Source: an uncultured Eubacteriales bacterium
GTDB taxonomy: Bacteria > Bacillota > Clostridia > Oscillospirales > CAG-272
Assembly (NCBI GenBank): GCA_934481325.1
Contig: CAKSPL010000023.1
Coordinates: 1-11,001, forward strand
Reading direction: 5' to 3'
Length of the DNA: 11,001 nucleotides
Positions within the stretch are counted from its first letter, which is position 1, and each line of letters begins with the position of its first letter. Shown piece after piece: positions 1 through 5,637 of the stretch. A model generated the notes under the pieces. The model had not been told where the DNA came from and did no database searches. It saw only the letters and a list, made by a program, of their open reading frames with translations. The position numbers and the translations under genes are program-made.

Positions 1-2
1 CC

Positions 3-725
3 GCGTCCCAGTCCGGCGTTCCGAAGGACGGTGACCTGAACCCCCTCAAGGGTACGGACGTCAAGTTCAAGATTATTGAGACCAAGGATCAGGGTCACAA
101 GGCCATCGGCTCCATCCGCGTGGTGGCAAGAGAAGAACGCCGCGCAAAAGAGGAGGAGTTCTGGGCAAACATCGAGGAGGGCAAGGTCTATACCGGTGTG
201 GTCAAGAGTATGACCTCCTACGGCGCGTTTGTGGATCTCGGCGGCGTGGACGGTATGGTGCACACCACCGAACTCTCTTGGAAACACATCAAATCCCCCG
301 CAGAAGTCGTTTCCGTGGGCGAGACCCTGACGGTCTACGTCAAGTCCTTTGATAAGGAAAAGAAGCGCATTTCTCTCGGCTACAAGACCGAGGACACCAA
401 CCCGTGGGTGCTCTTTACCTCTCAGTATCAGGTCGGCGACGTGGTGCCGGTCAAAATTGTGAGCCTGACGCCCTTCGGCGCATTTGCCGAAATCATTGAG
501 GGCGTGGACGGTCTGATTCACATTTCTCAGATTGCGATGACCCGGATCGGCAAGCCTGCCGACGTGCTGGAAGTCGGTCAGAGTGTGGACGCCAAGATTA
601 TTGAGATTGACAACGACAAGAAAAAGGTCAGCCTCTCGATTCGCGCACTTCTCGAAGAAGTTGCCGCCGCCGAGAACGCAATGCCCGAGGATCTTGCCGC
701 CGAGGAAGCCCCCGCTGAGGAATAA
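3..725 (+). CDS. S1-domain RNA-binding protein, C-terminal part (5' end outside window)
   Basis: The reading frame is open from base 3 and ends at TAA 723-725, so only the last 240 residues are present. An ATG/GTG-like start near 120 is internal, because coding sequence continues upstream without a break. Residues 1-40 look like the tail of one S1 domain. They are followed by two complete S1 (OB-fold) repeats at about residues 59-129 and 144-214, each with the typical GxVxxxxxYGAFV/PFGAFA strand, a GVDGxxH turn and a KKKRISLG/KKKVSLS end. The C-terminus is acidic and Ala/Glu-rich, as in many ribosomal protein S1 homologues. S1 repeats bind single-stranded RNA, and proteins of this kind assist translation initiation. 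In Clostridia such repeats occur as free S1-like proteins or fused behind IspH; the missing N-terminus prevents a choice between these. The S1 identity is firm, but the exact family member is open. Confidence 0.93.
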   Translation, partial: ASQSGVPKDGDLNPLKGTDVKFKIIETKDQGHKAIGSIRVVAREERRAKEEEFWANIEEGKVYTGVVKSMTSYGAFVDLGGVDGMVHTTELSWKHIKSPAEVVSVGETLTVYVKSFDKEKKRISLGYKTEDTNPWVLFTSQYQVGDVVPVKIVSLTPFGAFAEIIEGVDGLIHISQIAMTRIGKPADVLEVGQSVDAKIIEIDNDKKKVSLSIRALLEEVAAAENAMPEDLAAEEAPAEE

Positions 726-737
726 TCGGCAAAACAT

Positions 738-770
738 AAAAAGGGAACGCGATGCGTTCCCTTTTTATTT
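738..770 (+). terminator. Rho-independent terminator, probably bidirectional
   Basis: A perfect 13-bp stem (left arm 738-750, right arm 754-766, loop GAT) with core GGGAACGC/GCGTTCCC lies 12 bases after the S1 stop codon. A T-run follows on the plus strand and an A-run precedes the stem, so it can also end the convergent XRE gene, whose stop codon sits in its right flank. Confidence 0.9.
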
Positions 771-962
771 TTCTTCTCTGCCAAGCAAATAATCCAATGA
801 TACGCGAAAATAATCCGCAAACCGGATTAACGTTTCATAATCCGCCTGCCGCTCCATATTTTCGTACCGGGAAATCGTGTTCTGATTCATATTGAGGTCA
901 ATTGCCAGCTTCAATTGTGAAATGTTGTGCTGTTTGCGCAATTCTTTCAACCGGAATTTCAT
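765..962 (-). CDS. Small XRE/Cro-family HTH transcriptional regulator
   Basis: A 65-residue protein that is almost entirely one HTH_3 (Cro/C1) domain. Helix 2-turn-helix 3 lies at about residues 13-33 (SQLKLAIDLNMNQNTISRYE), and the protein closes with the DYLLGR motif typical of short clostridial XRE regulators. There is no added sensor or dimerisation domain. The start ATG (960-962) is supported by a strong GGGGAGGGG ribosome binding site (about 970-978 on the plus strand). It is divergent from the zinc-ribbon membrane gene at 1063. Its own likely promoter is an extended -10 (TGGTATAAT, minus strand 1015-1007) inside the inverted repeat at 1010-1024, which predicts autorepression together with control of the neighbour. 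DNA binding is certain at family level; the target is inferred from position. Confidence 0.93.
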   Translation of the reverse strand: MKFRLKELRKQHNISQLKLAIDLNMNQNTISRYENMERQADYETLIRFADYFRVSLDYLLGREEK

Positions 963-998
963 CGTTTTTCCCCTCCCCGAAATATTTTCGCCAAACTC

Positions 999-1027
999 TT
1001 GACAAAATTATACCAATATGGTATACT
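999..1027 (+). promoter_or_regulatory. Consensus vegetative promoter of the zinc-ribbon membrane gene
   Basis: TTGACA at 999-1004, a 17-bp spacer, and TATACT at 1022-1027 preceded by TGG (extended -10). This predicts transcription starting near 1034. The spacer and -10 overlap the inverted repeat at 1010-1024. Confidence 0.88.
1007..1015 (-). promoter_or_regulatory. Probable extended -10 promoter of the XRE gene
   Basis: Read on the minus strand this is TGGTATAAT, a TGn extended -10 with a perfect TATAAT hexamer and no convincing -35. It lies about 45 bases before the XRE start codon and within the spacer of the opposing promoter, so the two promoters occlude each other and share one operator. 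Confidence 0.6.
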
Positions 1028-1048
1028 CAATATATCCCAATTTGGTAT
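1010..1048. promoter_or_regulatory. Candidate XRE operators (two 15-bp inverted repeats)
   Basis: Site 1 (1010-1024) is ATACCA-ATA-TGGTAT, a perfect 6-3-6 inverted repeat. Site 2 (1034-1048) is ATCCCA-ATT-TGGTAT, with one mismatch between its arms. Their centres are 24 bp apart. Site 1 overlaps both divergent promoters; site 2 lies at the expected transcript start, just before the ribosome binding site. Binding by the adjacent XRE protein is inferred. Part of each arm also serves as an extended -10 (TGnTATA), which could explain some of the symmetry. Confidence 0.6.
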
Positions 1049-1062
1049 ATAAGGAGGATTGT

Positions 1063-1368
1063 ATGAAATTCTGTTCAATTTGCGGAAAAGAAATCAACAA
1101 CGAAGCGGTTATCTGCCCTCACTGCGGTTGCATGGTGGAAACCGCGCAAAAAAAGCCGGCAACTACCGATGAGGTCAATGCCGGTTTGGTCATTCTTTCC
1201 GTGTTCTTTCCGATTTTCGGTTTTATTTATTGGGCAGTGGTGCACAAAGAAACACCGAAAAAGGGAAAAGCCTGTGGGGTTGCCGCGCTGATTACAACGG
1301 GTGTGACAATGCTGATCTACATCATCTTCGCCATCATTGTCGCCTCCACCGTCTCGGCAATGCTCTGA
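1063..1368 (+). CDS. Zinc-ribbon membrane protein, unknown function
   Basis: 101 residues. The N-terminus is a zinc ribbon with C4-x2-C7 and C18-x2-C21 (CSICGKE... CPHCG) of the type found in many small bacterial membrane proteins. It is followed by a short linker and two hydrophobic segments, about residues 41-61 and 70-97, separated by a Lys-rich turn (HKETPKKGK). It is likely an integral membrane protein with the ribbon in the cytoplasm. The start at 1063 is chosen because AAGGAGG (1051-1057) sits five bases upstream; the in-frame start at 1018 would lie before the predicted transcript start. It is divergent from, and probably controlled by, the XRE regulator at 765-962. The family is recognisable but no biochemical role is known, so I give none. 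Confidence 0.88.
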   Translation: MKFCSICGKEINNEAVICPHCGCMVETAQKKPATTDEVNAGLVILSVFFPIFGFIYWAVVHKETPKKGKACGVAALITTGVTMLIYIIFAIIVASTVSAML

Positions 1369-1399
1369 TTCTCTGCCTTTTGCAAAAAAATCCGTTATT

Positions 1400-1428
1400 G
1401 GCGGGCGCAATTGCGCCCGCCGGTTTTT
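1400..1428 (+). terminator. Rho-independent terminator after the zinc-ribbon gene
   Basis: A 22-base perfect palindrome (1400-1421; stem GGCGGGCGC/GCGCCCGCC, loop AATT) followed by GGTTTTT. It lies 31 bases after the stop codon and separates this gene from the next promoter. Confidence 0.9.
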
Positions 1429-1479
1429 CCATATCCCCCCGGATGTGATAAAAAAATCGCAGTTTTTGCGAAAAGTAGA

Positions 1480-1508
1480 TTGACAGCGCGAAAGTTATTT
1501 GCTATAAT
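1480..1508 (+). promoter_or_regulatory. Perfect consensus vegetative promoter
   Basis: TTGACA (1480-1485), a 17-bp spacer and TATAAT (1503-1508). Transcription should start near 1515. A small hairpin (GGCAG/CTGCC, 1521-1536) falls in the leader. The position rules out upstream starts for the next gene. Confidence 0.92.
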
Positions 1509-1563
1509 GATTTCAAAGAAGGCAGGTACAACTGCCGACATACGGGAGAGAGGTGACAGTGCG

Positions 1564-1992
1564 ATGGAGATCGCGAGTAGTGCGTCGGATAAGAAAAAAG
1601 AACGGATGACGCAAGTCTGCATTGCCTATTGCGGCATTTTAAGCAAGCACAGCCTTTGCGCCACCAGTATCACCGCAAAATACATTTCGGAGGCGACGGG
1701 GCTTCACATTGAGCGGCTTCTGACCGGCGACCAGGGGGGCGAACAACAGATTGCCACCCGGATTGCCTACAACGAGATTGACATTGTGCTTTGCTTCCGC
1801 GACACGCGCCCCGGTTGCAGCCGCCCGGAGGCGGAGGAGGAGCTGCTCCTCAACTGTGACCGTTACAACATCCCCGTGGCAACCAATATTGCAACGGCGG
1901 AGGCACTGATTACCGCGCTGGATCGCGGCGATTTGGACTGGCGCAATTTCCTGAACCCCACAAGCGAATACAACCGCAACCGGAAGCACTGA
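1564..1992 (+). CDS. Methylglyoxal-synthase-like protein, catalytic residues degenerate
   Basis: 142 residues, close to the usual MgsA length (about 130-150). The start ATG 1564 has AGGTGA seven bases upstream and follows the promoter at 1480-1508. The MGS fold is clear: KKKERM, GILSKHSLCAT, EATGL, GGEQQ, AYNEIDIV, FRD, NIPVATNIATAEALI and RGDLDW all match the family. MgsA makes methylglyoxal from dihydroxyacetone phosphate. Compared with E. coli MgsA (from memory), His19 becomes Ser8, the phosphate-binding TGTTG becomes T34-S-I-T-A38, the catalytic base Asp71 becomes Glu60, His98 becomes Arg87 and Asp101 becomes Ala90. Only Asp20 (Asp9) and Asp91 (Asp80) appear kept. The protein may therefore be inactive, altered in substrate, or a small-molecule sensor like the MGS-like domain of carbamoyl phosphate synthetase. 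Its reading frame is intact, so it is not a decayed pseudogene. It probably shares its transcript with the downstream T-box and thrS. Confidence 0.88.
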   Translation: MEIASSASDKKKERMTQVCIAYCGILSKHSLCATSITAKYISEATGLHIERLLTGDQGGEQQIATRIAYNEIDIVLCFRDTRPGCSRPEAEEELLLNCDRYNIPVATNIATAEALITALDRGDLDWRNFLNPTSEYNRNRKH

Positions 1993-1995
1993 TTC

Positions 1996-2190
1996 CGGTC
2001 GGTCAGAACAAGCCCCCGCTACGGCGTGTACAGAGAGAGAATCGGCGGTGAGAGATTCTTCACAAGGTGCGGGCAGGTACCGCCTGACCGTTTTCAACTT
2101 CATATTTTCAATGAGTGAAACATCCGGGTGGAACCGTGCGGAAAAATCTCCACACCCCGGGCGGCGTTGCCGCCCGGGGTGTGTTATTTT
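1996..2190 (+). promoter_or_regulatory. Threonine T-box riboswitch with transcription terminator
   Basis: Stem I is closed by CGGTCAG (2000-2006) with CTGACCG (2084-2090), and an inner helix CCCGC (2015-2019) pairs with GCGGG (2069-2073). The upper arm has the AGAGAG bulge (2032-2037), helix AGAATC/GATTCT (2038-2043, 2054-2059) and distal loop GGCGGTGAGA. The specifier loop on the 3' side carries ACC (2079-2081), a Thr codon. The T-box proper is GGGTGGAACCG (2126-2136), whose TGGA would pair with the tRNA acceptor end. The terminator is a perfect 15-bp stem (2151-2165 with 2169-2183, loop GTT) followed by TTATTTT. In T-box systems uncharged tRNA binds the specifier and T-box and favours the antiterminator, so thrS is expressed when Thr-tRNA is scarce. 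Stem I begins only a few bases after the preceding stop codon, so the leader lies inside the transcription unit rather than directly behind its own promoter. Confidence 0.95.
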
Positions 2191-2219
2191 CAAAATCAAT
2201 CCAAAAGGAGACGAGAAAA

Positions 2220-4154
2220 ATGTTAAAAGTAAATTTCGGGGAAAAAGAAATGCAGTTTGACGCCCCGCTGACCGTGTATGACGCGGCAAAAGCGGCGGAG
2301 TTGGCAAACCGCTCCGTGCTTGCCGCCAAGCTGAACGGCAAGGTTGTGGCACTGACCGAGGAGATCACGGGGGACGCCGATGTGCAACTGCTCACCTTTG
2401 CCGACGAGGAGGGGCGGCATGTATTCAACCACACCGCGTCGCATATCCTGGCACAGGCGGTCAAGCGGCTGTATCCTGCCACCAAGCTGACCATCGGCCC
2501 CGCCATCGAGGACGGTTTCTACTACGATTTTGACAGCGAAACGCCCTTCTCCACCGAAATGCTGGCGGTGCTGGAAACCGAAATGAAGAAAATCGTGAAA
2601 GAAAACCTGCAAATTGAACGGTTTGAACTGCCCCGCGAGGAAGCCATCCGCTTTATGGAGGAAAAGGGCGAGCCTTACAAGGTGCAGCTGATTGAGGAAC
2701 TACCGGAGGACGCGGTAATCAGCTTCTACCGCCAGGGCGAGTTTACCGATCTTTGCGCGGGTCCGCATCTGTTTTCCACGGGCGCGGTCAAGGCAGTCAA
2801 GCTGACCCAATGCACGGGGGCTTATTGGAAGGGTGACCAAAAAAACAAGGTGTTACAGCGCGTGTACGGCACGGCTTTCCCCTCCAAGGAGGAGCTCCAC
2901 GAGCATCTCGCGCGGCTGGAAGAAGCCCGTAAGCGCGACCATAACAAAATCGGGCGGGAGCTGGAATACTTCACCACCGTGGACGTGATCGGGCAGGGTC
3001 TGCCGATTCTTTTGCCGAAAGGCGCGCGCACCATTCAGGTGTTGCAGCGTTGGGTAGAGGATGAGGAGCAGAAGCGCGGCTATCTGCTGACCAAAACCCC
3101 TTATATGGCAAAACGCGAGCTGTACAAGATTTCCGGTCACTGGGATCACTATCTGGACGGAATGTTTGTCCTCGGTGACCCGAACGACGAAACCAAGGAG
3201 TGCTTTGCCCTGCGCCCGATGACCTGCCCCTTCCAGTATCAGGTGTTCCTGAACCGGGCGCGCTCCTACCGGGATCTGCCGATGCGCCTGGGCGAAACCT
3301 CCACGCTGTTCCGCAACGAGGATTCGGGCGAAATGCACGGGCTGATCCGCGTGCGGCAATTCACCATCTCCGAGGGGCATCTGATTCTCCGCCCCGATCA
3401 GCTGGAAGACGAATTCCGCGGATGCCTGGAGCTTGCCAAATACGTGCTGGACACCGTGGGAATGTTGGAGGATTGCACCTTCCGTTTCTCGCAGTGGGAC
3501 CCGAACAACCGCGCGAAGTATATCGGCACCGAGGAGCAGTGGAACGAGGCACAGTGCGTGATGAAGCGCATTCTGGACGACCTTGGCGTCAAGTACAAAA
3601 TCGGCATCGGCGAGGCGGCATTCTATGGGCCGAAGTTGGATATTCAGTATAAGAACGTGTTCGGCAAAGAGGATACCATCGTCACCATTCAGATTGATCA
3701 GTTGCTTGCCGAGCAATTCGGTATGGAATATACCGACCGTGACGGCAAAAAGGTGCGCCCGTATATCATTCACCGCACCAGCCTTGGTTGCTATGAGCGG
3801 ACGCTGGCATATCTGCTGGAAAAATACGCCGGCGCATTGCCCACCTGGATGGCACCTGTGCAGGTGCGCGTGCTTCCCATCGGGGACGAGCATTTCGATT
3901 ACGCCTATGCCGTCAAAGCCAAGCTGGAGGCGGCAGGAATCCGCACCGAGGTGGATGACCATAACGAAACCATCGGTAAGAAAATCCGCAACGCACAGTT
4001 GGAAAAACTGCCGTATATGCTGATTATCGGCGATAAGGAAACCGCAGAAGGTACGGTTTCGGTGCGCTCCCGCAAGGACGGCGACACCGGTGCCGTGTCG
4101 GTAGATGCGTTCCTTGCCGACGTCCTGAGGGAAGTTGCCGAAAAGAGACGGTAA
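2220..4154 (+). CDS. thrS: Threonyl-tRNA synthetase
   Basis: 644 residues, full length for bacterial ThrRS. The enzyme charges tRNA-Thr using ATP and threonine in the cytoplasm. Domain order: TGS (about 1-61); second N-terminal editing domain (about 62-225) with H71-x3-H75 and C179-x3-H183, the four residues that mark a Ser-tRNA(Thr)-clearing site; class II catalytic core (about 240-540); and the HGTP anticodon-binding domain (about 545-640). The three zinc ligands that recognise threonine are present: C336 (PMTCP), H387 (EGH) and H518 (IHR). Motif 2 reads FRNEDSGEMHGLIRVRQF. The MTCPFQYQ and GETSTLFRNE versions differ from the E. coli type (MNCPGH, AEFGTVHR) but belong to a variant known to me from Firmicutes. 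The start at 2220 has AAAAGGAG nine bases upstream; the longer frame back to 2115 runs through the T-box and is excluded. Control is by the T-box. Confidence 0.98.
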   Translation: MLKVNFGEKEMQFDAPLTVYDAAKAAELANRSVLAAKLNGKVVALTEEITGDADVQLLTFADEEGRHVFNHTASHILAQAVKRLYPATKLTIGPAIEDGFYYDFDSETPFSTEMLAVLETEMKKIVKENLQIERFELPREEAIRFMEEKGEPYKVQLIEELPEDAVISFYRQGEFTDLCAGPHLFSTGAVKAVKLTQCTGAYWKGDQKNKVLQRVYGTAFPSKEELHEHLARLEEARKRDHNKIGRELEYFTTVDVIGQGLPILLPKGARTIQVLQRWVEDEEQKRGYLLTKTPYMAKRELYKISGHWDHYLDGMFVLGDPNDETKECFALRPMTCPFQYQVFLNRARSYRDLPMRLGETSTLFRNEDSGEMHGLIRVRQFTISEGHLILRPDQLEDEFRGCLELAKYVLDTVGMLEDCTFRFSQWDPNNRAKYIGTEEQWNEAQCVMKRILDDLGVKYKIGIGEAAFYGPKLDIQYKNVFGKEDTIVTIQIDQLLAEQFGMEYTDRDGKKVRPYIIHRTSLGCYERTLAYLLEKYAGALPTWMAPVQVRVLPIGDEHFDYAYAVKAKLEAAGIRTEVDDHNETIGKKIRNAQLEKLPYMLIIGDKETAEGTVSVRSRKDGDTGAVSVDAFLADVLREVAEKRR

Positions 4155-4161
4155 AAAGCGC

Positions 4162-4190
4162 AGGGGAGTCTTTTGCAAAAAGACTCCCCT
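4162..4190 (+). terminator. Perfect hairpin after thrS, weak or atypical terminator
   Basis: A 13-bp stem AGGGGAGTCTTTT (4162-4174) with its complement (4178-4190) and loop GCA, seven bases after the thrS stop. It is followed by CCCCCTCG rather than a T-run, so it may be an inefficient terminator, an RNA-stabilising hairpin, or a copy of a dispersed intergenic repeat. No promoter is visible between here and the gene at 4413, so that gene may depend on readthrough. Confidence 0.6.
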
Positions 4191-4256
4191 CCCCCTCGTA
4201 TAACCTTTGAAAAGAGTGAATCGGCGCGCCATCGAAACCCGCCGCATCACCGAAGC

Positions 4257-4353
4257 CTCCGCTCTGCCGGAACCCGCTGTCTCGCCGAACCACACTGTCT
4301 CGCCGAAGCTCGCTGTCCCCCCCACCGGAGCTATTGCCGCCGCCGGAACCCGC
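4257..4353. repeat. Short degenerate tandem repeat in the thrS-ygjV spacer
   Basis: Two 18-bp units (4275-4292 and 4293-4310) share the 13-base core CTGTCTCGCCGAA, with a third partial unit starting at 4311 and a looser one before 4275. A 12-base copy of GCCGGAACCCGC occurs at 4266-4277 and 4342-4353. The surrounding gene-free stretch 4191-4401 is GC-rich and simple in composition. I see no promoter, RNA gene or convincing ORF in it. Confidence 0.6.
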
Positions 4354-4412
4354 CACCGTGTTTCCGCTTTTGGCCACAACTACCCGCAAAACCCGAAAAA
4401 CGAGGTACAAAA

Positions 4413-4997
4413 ATGGGAATTGCCCTTCAAAGCCGAACGATTTATATTCTTGCGCAAATCATCAGCATCCTTGGAATGGCACTGAATTGTTTCTCCTTTC
4501 AGCAAAAAAGAAAATCCGTGCTGATTTTGATGCAGGCGTTCGGTTCCATTCTTTTTTCCGTGCATTATTTCCTGCTCGGCGCACCGCTGGGATTCCTGAT
4601 GAATATCGCCGGAGCCGTGCGCGGGCTGGTGTTTGCCCTCACACACCCCGGCAAACGCGGCAACCTTCTGCGTATCGGGTTGTTCTTGGTGCTGTTTCTT
4701 GCCGCCTATCCCCTTGCGTTTACCTGGCTCAAAGCAGAACCGACCGCACGCAACCTGATTGTGGAAACGCTCCCCGTGCTGGCAATGTGCCTTGCTACCG
4801 TCTCTTTCGGGCTTTCCTCGGCAAAGGGTGTACGGCGCGTGATGCTGTTTGTCCCCCCGCTCTGGCTGACCTATAACGCGCTGAACCGTTCCATCGGCGG
4901 CGTTATCAGCGAATCCATCGGTCTTTGCTCCATCGTTCTCGGGATTATCCGCTACGACCTTGGCAAAAAGAAAGAACAGCCGGAACCCCGCCCCTGA
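4413..4997 (+). CDS. YgjV-family inner membrane protein (copy 1)
   Basis: 194 residues, an integral membrane protein of the Imp-YgjV family (E. coli YgjV is about the same size and of unknown function). About seven hydrophobic segments: 10-28, 36-54, 57-76, 85-105, 117-134, 140-157, 160-181. The three segments before and the three after the central helix look like an internal repeat: a Ser-Phe pair at 28-29 and again at 131-132, then a segment with H51 or N155 followed by a Gly-rich third helix. This recalls the 3+1+3 layout of SWEET and PnuC transporters, so transport of a small solute is a possible role (inference). The tail is charged and cytoplasmic. The start is set by GAGG (4402-4405) eight bases before ATG 4413; the frame upstream is open but not protein-like. 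It is about three quarters identical by eye to the copy at 7467-8039. It stands alone between thrS and a terminator. Confidence 0.9.
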   Translation: MGIALQSRTIYILAQIISILGMALNCFSFQQKRKSVLILMQAFGSILFSVHYFLLGAPLGFLMNIAGAVRGLVFALTHPGKRGNLLRIGLFLVLFLAAYPLAFTWLKAEPTARNLIVETLPVLAMCLATVSFGLSSAKGVRRVMLFVPPLWLTYNALNRSIGGVISESIGLCSIVLGIIRYDLGKKKEQPEPRP

Positions 4998-5063
4998 ATG
5001 AACCGATTACTCACGTATCGGCAAACGCGCATCCCCTCAGTGCCGCCCCTCCCGCTACGAGAG

Positions 5064-5108
5064 CAAAAAAGAAAAGGAAACGCCAAAGGCGTTTCCTTTT
5101 CTTTTTTG
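5064..5108. terminator. Bidirectional terminator between convergent ygjV and PH-domain genes
   Basis: A perfect stem of about 21 bp (left arm 5064-5084, loop AAA, right arm 5088-5108) with GGAAACGCC/GGCGTTTCC at its top and A/T runs at its base, so T-runs follow on either strand. It ends four bases before the stop codon of the minus-strand gene. Confidence 0.93.
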
Positions 5109-5112
5109 AGCG

Positions 5113-5505
5113 TTACAGATGCACCACGCCGGATACCTTGGAGGACTTCACGATGCGGGTCTCCAAATACGCCACCAGCTGCTCCGGATTTTTGATATAT
5201 CTTGTATCCACGTCCCATTTTCCCACGCAATCCACAATGATATTTCCGTAGTGGAACAATTTTCCCCACAGACTTTGCTCCGTGGATACGGAAGTCACTC
5301 CAAGAAATACCGCCTGCCGCATTTTGGTATTAAGCCAGCCGCTTTTGACAATAATTTTATCGTCATAAAATTCCAAACGGTATTTTTTCACGGTAACGGT
5401 ACGAAAAATCTGCACCACAATCGGCAGAACCAAGAAGCAAAGCAGCACGGTCCAAAAGCTCCACACCGACCACGCGCTTTTTTTCGCAATGTAATTTGGG
5501 GTCAT
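5113..5505 (-). CDS. Membrane-anchored bacterial PH-domain protein
   Basis: 130 residues. One hydrophobic segment (about 13-34) is followed by a bacterial PH-like (bPH_2/DUF304 type) domain at about 40-120: YRLEFYDDKIIVKSGWLNTKMRQAVF, then VTSVSTEQSLWGKLFHYGNIIV and the closing IKNPEQLVAYL, all characteristic of this fold. The domain probably faces the cytoplasm. Its ligand is unknown; related domains occur in small stress- or envelope-associated proteins. The start ATG at 5505 is chosen because AAAAAAGGAG precedes it by nine bases and because the promoter at 5558-5586 would exclude the longer TTG-initiated frame, whose start lies in the -35 box. It is divergent from the XRE gene at 5638, which is its likely regulator. 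Confidence 0.88.
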   Translation of the reverse strand: MTPNYIAKKSAWSVWSFWTVLLCFLVLPIVVQIFRTVTVKKYRLEFYDDKIIVKSGWLNTKMRQAVFLGVTSVSTEQSLWGKLFHYGNIIVDCVGKWDVDTRYIKNPEQLVAYLETRIVKSSKVSGVVHL

Positions 5506-5533
5506 AGAAACAATCTCCTTTTTTCCAATATTC

Positions 5534-5611
5534 ATACCATAAAATTGGTACATAGAAATTATATCGCAAAATAATTGGTATGTCAATAGATACAGAGAAA
5601 AAATATGGTAT
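5534..5611. promoter_or_regulatory. Phased TGGTA boxes, candidate XRE operator region
   Basis: Plus-strand TTGGTA at 5545-5550 and 5575-5580, and ATGGTA at 5605-5610, start exactly 30 bp apart, so all three lie on one face of the helix at roughly three turns. An inverted ATACCA at 5534-5539 faces the first box. The boxes flank and enter the minus-strand promoter and end in a TGnTATGTT element (5606-5614) that may be the extended -10 of the XRE gene. The half-site is the same as at 1010-1048. Binding by the adjacent regulator is inferred. Confidence 0.55.
5558..5586 (-). promoter_or_regulatory. Perfect consensus promoter of the PH-domain gene
   Basis: On the minus strand: TTGACA (5586-5581), a 17-bp spacer and TATAAT (5563-5558). 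Transcription should begin near 5551. A TACCAA box lies in the spacer next to the -35. Confidence 0.92.
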
Positions 5612-5637
5612 GTTGTTAAAAAAAGAAGAGGTTTTCA

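Noticed and set aside
1018..1062. Upstream start for the zinc-ribbon protein at 1018
   Set aside because: It overlaps the -10 box and precedes the expected transcript start; ATG 1063 has a perfect ribosome binding site.
1411..1563. N-terminal extension of the MGS-like gene to 1411
   Set aside because: It runs through the preceding terminator and the consensus promoter at 1480-1508; the MGS homology begins at 1564.
2115..2219. N-terminal extension of thrS to 2115
   Set aside because: It reads through the T-box and its terminator; the TGS domain starts at 2220 behind a good ribosome binding site.
4275..4320. Possible CRISPR-like array
   Set aside because: There are only two to three contiguous 18-bp units without unique spacers, and no cas genes; it is a simple tandem repeat.
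2853..4379. 508-codon open frame on the minus strand opposite thrS
   Set aside because: Its product has no recognisable domain, and thrS on the other strand is unambiguous; it is an antisense shadow of GC-rich coding DNA.
4173..4412. In-frame 80-codon extension of YgjV copy 1
   Set aside because: Its residues are Pro/Arg/His-rich and unlike the family; the paralogue at 7467 begins at the equivalent of 4413.
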